A model generated the notes under the pieces. It saw only the letters and a program-made list of their open reading frames with translations, was not told the DNA's origin and ran no database searches. Shown here piece by piece: positions 59,973-64,000 of a stretch of DNA of 64,000 bases. Position 1 is the first letter of the stretch, and every line of letters begins with the position of its first letter. Source of the DNA: Aliidongia dinghuensis (lineage in GTDB: Bacteria; Pseudomonadota; Alphaproteobacteria; ATCC43930; CGMCC-115725); the NCBI RefSeq assembly GCF_014643535.1, contig NZ_BMJQ01000016.1, forward strand, positions 1 to 64,000, given 5' to 3'. Position numbers and translations under genes: made by a program.

Positions 59973-61781
59973 ATGACGCGATGGGGAATGATCAAATATC
60001 GGCATTCGCTCGCGGTCGGCGCCCTGTTGTCGGCGCTGGTGCCGCTCGCCGCCACGGCCGGCGAGCTCGCCCGGGACCAGCGGGTCGAGTTCGACATCGC
60101 GCTCAATCCCCGCAACCCTGAGACCTTCGCGCAACTGCTGACGGCGCTCAGCACGCCCGGCTCGAGCCAATACGGTCATTGGCTGACGCCTGAGCAATAT
60201 ACCCGGGAATTTGGCACGTCGAACGAGACGCTCGCGGCTGTGACCGCCGAGCTCAGCCGCGCCGGCCTCACCGTGCTTGAAACCCATGCCCACGGCCTGC
60301 ATGTCGCCGGCCGGGCCGCCGATGTCGGCGCCGCCTTCTCGCTCCGCCTCCAACAGGGCCAGGCGCGGAACGGCAGCGCGCGCGTCGTGGCCTCCGGCCA
60401 GCCGGTGCTGACGCCGGCGCTGGCCGCCGCCGGCGCCCGCATCGTCGCATTCGACAATTTCGAGCGGATGCGCGCCTTCGCCCGGCCGACGGCAGGCGGC
60501 GCCAAGCCGCAGAACGCCACCTCGCCGACCGGCGGCTATTGGGCGACCGACCTCAAGCAGGCCTACGACGGCCCGTCCTACCAGGCCTTGACCGGCCAGG
60601 GCCGCACGATCGCGATCCTGATGTCGGGCGACGTGCAGACGTCCGACATCCAGAGTTATTTCAGCCGGCAGGGCCTGGCCATGCCGTCGCTCACCCGGAT
60701 CGCGGTCAATGGCGGCGCCACCTACAGCGCCAGCAACGACGGCTCGTTCGAGGCGACGCTCGACGTCGAGCAGGCCGGCGGCATGGCGCCCAAGGCCCAG
60801 ATCCTGCTCTATCTCATCCCGGATCTCAGCGACGCGAACATCCTGGCCGGCTTGAGCCGGATCGTCAGCGACAACAAGGCCGACATCGTCAGCCTGTCGT
60901 TCGGCGGCTGCGAGAAATTCTACACCGCCGCCTACAACGGCGGCCACGACGCCTCGGGCGCGCTCGTGAGCTACGAGCAGGTGTTCGAGCGCGGCAATGC
61001 CCAGGGCATCACCTTCGTGGTCGCGTCCGGCGACGAGGGCGGGCTGCAATGCCCGGCGCCGGCCTATTTCAGTGGCAAGGCCGGCCAATCCTGGCTCGCG
61101 GGCGCGTCGGCCCCCGCCGTCAGCCCGGCCGTGACCGCCGTCGGCGGCACCAACCTCGTCACGAGCTACATCCCCGGCTCGACCGCCTCGACCTATGTGT
61201 CGGAGAACGCCTACGGCGATCCGCTGACGGCGGTTGATCCCTACGGCATCGGCGTCACGCTCAAGGGCGGCTATTGGGGCTCCGGCGGCGGCCCGAGCGT
61301 CTATTTCAAGGCGCCGAGCTGGCAGTCGCTGGTCAAGACCGGCACATCCATGCGCGCGACGCCGGACATGGCACTGCAGATGGGCGGCTGCCCGAGCGAT
61401 GCGAAGCAGCCGTGCGGCGCCAACCGCAGCTACGTGATCGAGATCTTCGCCGGCCAGGCCTACGGCGCCGTCGGCACCTCGGCCTCGACGCCGGCGTTCG
61501 CCGGCGTGCTGGCCCTCTGGGAACAGAAGCTCGGCAACACGCGCCTCGGCAACGTCAATCCGGTGCTATACCAGGCAGCGAAGACCGAAGGACTGGGCGG
61601 CAGCAGCCTGAAGCCGTTCCGCCAGCGGATCGCCGGCTACAACGGCGTCTACACCAGCACCTCGACCGGCAGCACGCCCTACAACATGGTCGTCGGCAAC
61701 GGCACGGTCGACATCCGGCAGCTGATCAACGGCACCTCGATCGCGGCAGCCGGCAACCCGGGCACGGCGTCGAACCCCTGA
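59973..61781 (+). CDS. Secreted sedolisin (S53) serine-carboxyl peptidase
   Basis: A 602-residue S53 peptidase. It has a signal peptide (about 1-29), an activation prodomain (about 30-180: SSQYGHWLTPEQYTREFG) and the catalytic domain. The triad is Glu260-x-x-x-Asp264 (SFEATLDVE) and Ser503 (GTSASTP). The oxyanion Asp is in ASGDEGG (about 365). Sedolisins work at acid pH outside the cell. The start at 59973 has GGGGGAG 9 nt upstream. It stands alone between two terminators. An acidic-soil or litter lifestyle is inference. Confidence 0.93.
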   Translation: MTRWGMIKYRHSLAVGALLSALVPLAATAGELARDQRVEFDIALNPRNPETFAQLLTALSTPGSSQYGHWLTPEQYTREFGTSNETLAAVTAELSRAGLTVLETHAHGLHVAGRAADVGAAFSLRLQQGQARNGSARVVASGQPVLTPALAAAGARIVAFDNFERMRAFARPTAGGAKPQNATSPTGGYWATDLKQAYDGPSYQALTGQGRTIAILMSGDVQTSDIQSYFSRQGLAMPSLTRIAVNGGATYSASNDGSFEATLDVEQAGGMAPKAQILLYLIPDLSDANILAGLSRIVSDNKADIVSLSFGGCEKFYTAAYNGGHDASGALVSYEQVFERGNAQGITFVVASGDEGGLQCPAPAYFSGKAGQSWLAGASAPAVSPAVTAVGGTNLVTSYIPGSTASTYVSENAYGDPLTAVDPYGIGVTLKGGYWGSGGGPSVYFKAPSWQSLVKTGTSMRATPDMALQMGGCPSDAKQPCGANRSYVIEIFAGQAYGAVGTSASTPAFAGVLALWEQKLGNTRLGNVNPVLYQAAKTEGLGGSSLKPFRQRIAGYNGVYTSTSTGSTPYNMVVGNGTVDIRQLINGTSIAAAGNPGTASNP

Positions 61782-61793
61782 CCTGACTGACGG

Positions 61794-61821
61794 CAAGGGT
61801 CCGACTTCGATCGGACCCTTG
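61794..61821 (+). terminator. Terminator after S53 peptidase
   Basis: CAAGGGTCCGA-CTTCGA-TCGGACCCTTG is a perfect 11-bp stem 12 bp after the stop codon. The following sequence is TCGAAATTG, without a strong T tract. Confidence 0.75.
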
Positions 61822-61892
61822 TCGAAATTGAAAAGCCGATCGGGCGGCGTTCGCGTCTATAGTCGGGGCCCCGGCAGATCAGCGGACCGACC

Positions 61893-62918
61893 ATGAGCGA
61901 CCACGCCCATCACGATCATCAAGACCACGGTCACGATGACCACGACCATCATGACCATGGCCACGACGACCACGCTCATCACGACCATGGGCATCACGAC
62001 CATGGGCATCATGGCCATGGGCACCACGGCCATTCCCACGCGCCGGCCAGCTTCGGGCTCGCCTTCTTCGTCGGCATCACGCTCAACTCGGGCTTCGTGC
62101 TGCTGGAGACGGTCTACGGGCTGATCGCCGGCTCGATGGCGCTCGTCGCGGACGCCGGCCATAACCTGGCCGACGTGCTGGGCCTGGCGCTCGCGTGGTG
62201 GGCGACCAACCTCGCGCAGAAGGCGCCGAGCGCGCGCCGCACCTACGGCTTCAAACGCAGCTCGATCCTGGCCTCACTCGTCAATGCCGTCGTGCTGCTG
62301 ATCGGCGTCGGCGGCATTGCGGTCGAGGCCCTGCGCCGGCTCGCGGTCCCCGCGCCGGTCGACGGCGACACCGTCGTCTGGGTCGCCGCCGTCGGCATTG
62401 CCATCAACGGCTTCACGGCGCTGCTGTTCATGAGCGGCAGCAAGGGCGATCTCAATATCCGCGGCGCCTTCCTGCATCTTGCCGCCGATGCCGCCGTGTC
62501 GCTCGGCGTCGTGGTTGCGGGCGTCGTCATCGGGCTCACCCAATGGCTCTGGCTCGATCCGGTCACGAGCCTCGCGATCTCGGCGGTTATCCTCCTCGGC
62601 ACCTGGTCGCTTCTGAAGGAGTCCCTCGATCTGGCGCTCGATGCGGTGCCGACGCGCATCGACCCGGGCGCCGTCCGTGCCTTCCTGCACGAACTGCCGG
62701 GTGTGAGCGAGGTCCATGACCTGCACATCTGGGCAATGAGCACGACCGAGACGGCGCTGACCGCCCATCTGGTGCGGCCGGGCGGCGGGCTTGACGATGC
62801 GCTGCTCGATGCCGCGGCCGAAACGTTGAGCCGGCGCTTCGGCATCGCGCATGCCACCTTCCAGGTCGAGGCGGGCGACGGTGCCGCCTGCCGCCTCGCC
62901 CCGCCGAGCGTCGTCTGA
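61893..62918 (+). CDS. CDF cation efflux protein with His-rich N-terminus (ZitB/CzcD-like)
   Basis: A 341-residue cation diffusion facilitator. The first 49 residues hold 25 His with Asp and Gly, a metal-binding leader. Six membrane helices follow, with the transport site in DAGHNLAD and HLAADAAVS. The C-terminal cytoplasmic domain (about 250-330) has EVHDLHIWAMSTTETALTAH, typical of zinc CDFs. It is a Zn2+ (perhaps Co2+, Cd2+) exporter into the periplasm in exchange for protons. No metalloregulator is adjacent. Confidence 0.92.
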   Translation: MSDHAHHDHQDHGHDDHDHHDHGHDDHAHHDHGHHDHGHHGHGHHGHSHAPASFGLAFFVGITLNSGFVLLETVYGLIAGSMALVADAGHNLADVLGLALAWWATNLAQKAPSARRTYGFKRSSILASLVNAVVLLIGVGGIAVEALRRLAVPAPVDGDTVVWVAAVGIAINGFTALLFMSGSKGDLNIRGAFLHLAADAAVSLGVVVAGVVIGLTQWLWLDPVTSLAISAVILLGTWSLLKESLDLALDAVPTRIDPGAVRAFLHELPGVSEVHDLHIWAMSTTETALTAHLVRPGGGLDDALLDAAAETLSRRFGIAHATFQVEAGDGAACRLAPPSVV

Positions 62919-62968
62919 CCCGCCACAGCAGGCATCCGTCGCCGCGGCTTGACAGCGGTTCCGCCGAA

Positions 62969-62989
62969 GTTGTTTGTCTATCAAACAAC
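62969..62989. promoter_or_regulatory. MarR operator
   Basis: GTTGTTTG-TCTAT-CAAACAAC is a perfect inverted repeat (8-bp arms), 39 bp before the MarR start. TTGACA (62949-62954) lies just upstream as a -35 candidate, so the operator would cover the -10 region: an autorepression layout. Confidence 0.8.
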
Positions 62990-63027
62990 AAGCATGTGGC
63001 ACCATAACAGGACGGGCGGAGACAGAG

Positions 63028-63489
63028 ATGGCCGAGACGACGGTCATGGAGGAGAGCAGCGGGATACCGGCGCCCGGGGTGCTGGACGGGCTGCTGGGCT
63101 ATCGCCTGCGCCGCGCGCAGGTCGCCGTGTTCGCGGATTTCGCGCAAACCATGGCGGCCTATGAGCTGACGCCGGGGCAGTTCGGCACGCTGGCGCTCAT
63201 TGCCGCCAACCCGGGGCTGAGCCAGACCGCGCTCGGCACGGCGCTCGGCATCGATCGCTCGAGCGTCGTGCCGCTCATCGACAAGCTGGAACGGCGCGGG
63301 CTGGTCGAGCGCGCGCCGCATCCGCGCGACCGGCGCAGCCACGCGCTGCGGCTGACCGGCGCGGGCACCGCCCTGTTCGAGGACGCGCGCGAGGCCGTGG
63401 CCCGGCACGAGGCGCATATCTTCGCGCCGCTCGCCCCCGCCGAGCGGGAGACCTTGGCCCGTCTGCTCGATCGGGTCTCGGGCGTCTAA
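63028..63489 (+). CDS. MarR family transcriptional regulator
   Basis: A 153-residue MarR protein with the winged helix at about 50-120: LTPGQFGTLALIAANPGLSQ, ALGIDRSSVVPLIDKLERRG and the wing PHPRDRRSHALRLT. The start is ATG 63028, preceded by GGAGA; a TTG at 62974 would lie inside the operator and is unlikely. It is 6 bp upstream of an acyl-CoA ligase gene and is likely to control it, perhaps with an acyl-CoA or aromatic acid effector. Confidence 0.92.
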   Translation: MAETTVMEESSGIPAPGVLDGLLGYRLRRAQVAVFADFAQTMAAYELTPGQFGTLALIAANPGLSQTALGTALGIDRSSVVPLIDKLERRGLVERAPHPRDRRSHALRLTGAGTALFEDAREAVARHEAHIFAPLAPAERETLARLLDRVSGV

Positions 63490-63495
63490 GTCCCG

Positions 63496-64000
63496 ATGCT
63501 GTTCGGCGATCTCCTCGATCGGGCGCTCGCCGAGGGGGCCGGCCCGCGCACAGCCCTGATCGACGGAACCGGAGCCTTCTCCTACGACGAACTCGATGCC
63601 GCCGCCGACCGATTCGCGGGGCAGCTCGTCCGGCGCGGCTACCGTCCGGGTGCCCGGGCGGCACTCTGTGCCCGGAACGGGCTCGCCTACGGCATCATCG
63701 TGCTGGGCGCCGCCCGCGCCGGCGTGGTGCTGATCCATCTCTCGACACGTGCGACCGCCGGCGAAATCGAGGCGGCGCTCACCGAGACCGGTGCCGAGGT
63801 CCTGTTCGCCGGCGAGGATATGCAGTCCGACCGTGTGCCGGTCGTACATCTGACGCGCGACGGGGACGCCTGGTTCGGGACGGGCCCCGCAGAACGGCCG
63901 GTGCTCGATCTCGCCGATGACGCGCCGCTCGCCCTGCTCTACAGCGGCGGGACGACCGGGGCGGCGAAGGGCGTGCTGGTCAGCCATCGCGCGCGGCTCG
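63496..64000 (+). CDS. AMP-binding acyl-CoA synthetase, 5' part (cut by window)
   Basis: The frame is open from ATG 63496 to the window edge, 168 codons. It starts LFGDLLDRALAEGAGPRTAL, followed by FSYDELDAAADRFAGQL, and ends in the adenylate-forming motif LLYSGGTTGAAKGVLVSH. The family activates carboxylic acids with ATP to acyl-AMP and then CoA. The substrate cannot be inferred from this part. It is 6 bp after the MarR gene, so probably in one operon with it. Confidence 0.88.
   Translation, partial: MLFGDLLDRALAEGAGPRTALIDGTGAFSYDELDAAADRFAGQLVRRGYRPGARAALCARNGLAYGIIVLGAARAGVVLIHLSTRATAGEIEAALTETGAEVLFAGEDMQSDRVPVVHLTRDGDAWFGTGPAERPVLDLADDAPLALLYSGGTTGAAKGVLVSHRARL

Overview
The window is GC-rich alphaproteobacterial chromosome, most likely from the order Rhodospirillales (Azospirillum-like). 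The signs are a single large flagellar locus with the alphaproteobacterial regulators FliX, FlbD and SciP (DUF1153), sigma-54 -24/-12 promoters, CtrA-like boxes, a DUF6468 protein, and a DksA that has lost most of its zinc cysteines. Placement below the order level is inference. I saw no rRNA, tRNA, insertion sequence, phage gene or CRISPR array.

Flagellar locus (1-31293). A minus-strand operon runs from 6859 off the left edge: FliL-like, fliL, fliM, a DUF6468 protein, a MotE-like protein, cheZ, two overlapping MotB-like genes and a cut secreted AMIN-like protein. Diverging from it is flgFGAH, behind a clear sigma-54 promoter. An interruption at 10619-13346 carries a STAS-like protein, an ABC solute-binding protein, an acetyltransferase and dksA. 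Then come fliX (minus), flgI-flgJ-flgN and fliK-flgD (each with a sigma-54-like motif), sciP, and a ten-gene operon fliF-fliG-fliH-fliN-motA-flbD-flhA-flhF-flhG-fliK-like. Together they supply MS ring, C ring, stator, rod, P and L ring parts, export gate, hook-length control and pole-placement GTPase/ATPase. They also carry their own regulation: FlbD is a sigma-54 activator with a degenerate receiver, FliX is its known partner, and SciP is a CtrA antagonist.

Accessory metabolism and transport (31378-52104). A LysR regulator with a perfect inverted-repeat operator precedes a tight TonB receptor - metallophosphoesterase - MFS operon that looks like an uncharacterised uptake and hydrolysis system. 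Next are an M20 carbamoylase-like hydrolase, a lipoprotein, a MATE exporter, an APC/KimA-like permease, an MHS-type MFS permease with a strong terminator, and an NAD-dependent epimerase. A 5-oxoprolinase locus follows (pxpA with a flavin oxidase on one strand; a winged-helix regulator with pxpB and pxpC on the other). A divergent LysR/MFS pair flanks a perfect T-N11-A type operator.

Right part (52155-64000). The conserved stress module prkA-yeaH-spoVR lies on the minus strand. A 935-bp intergenic stretch carries a TPP riboswitch leading into thiC. Then come a secreted sedolisin (S53) peptidase, a His-rich CDF metal exporter, a MarR regulator with a perfect operator, and the start of an AMP-binding acyl-CoA ligase cut by the window edge.

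The observations most worth following up are the tandem MotB pair in which one member has lost the ion-binding Asp, the TonB/phosphoesterase/MFS operon with its operator, and the flgI sigma-54 motif placed so close to the start codon that the mRNA would be nearly leaderless.
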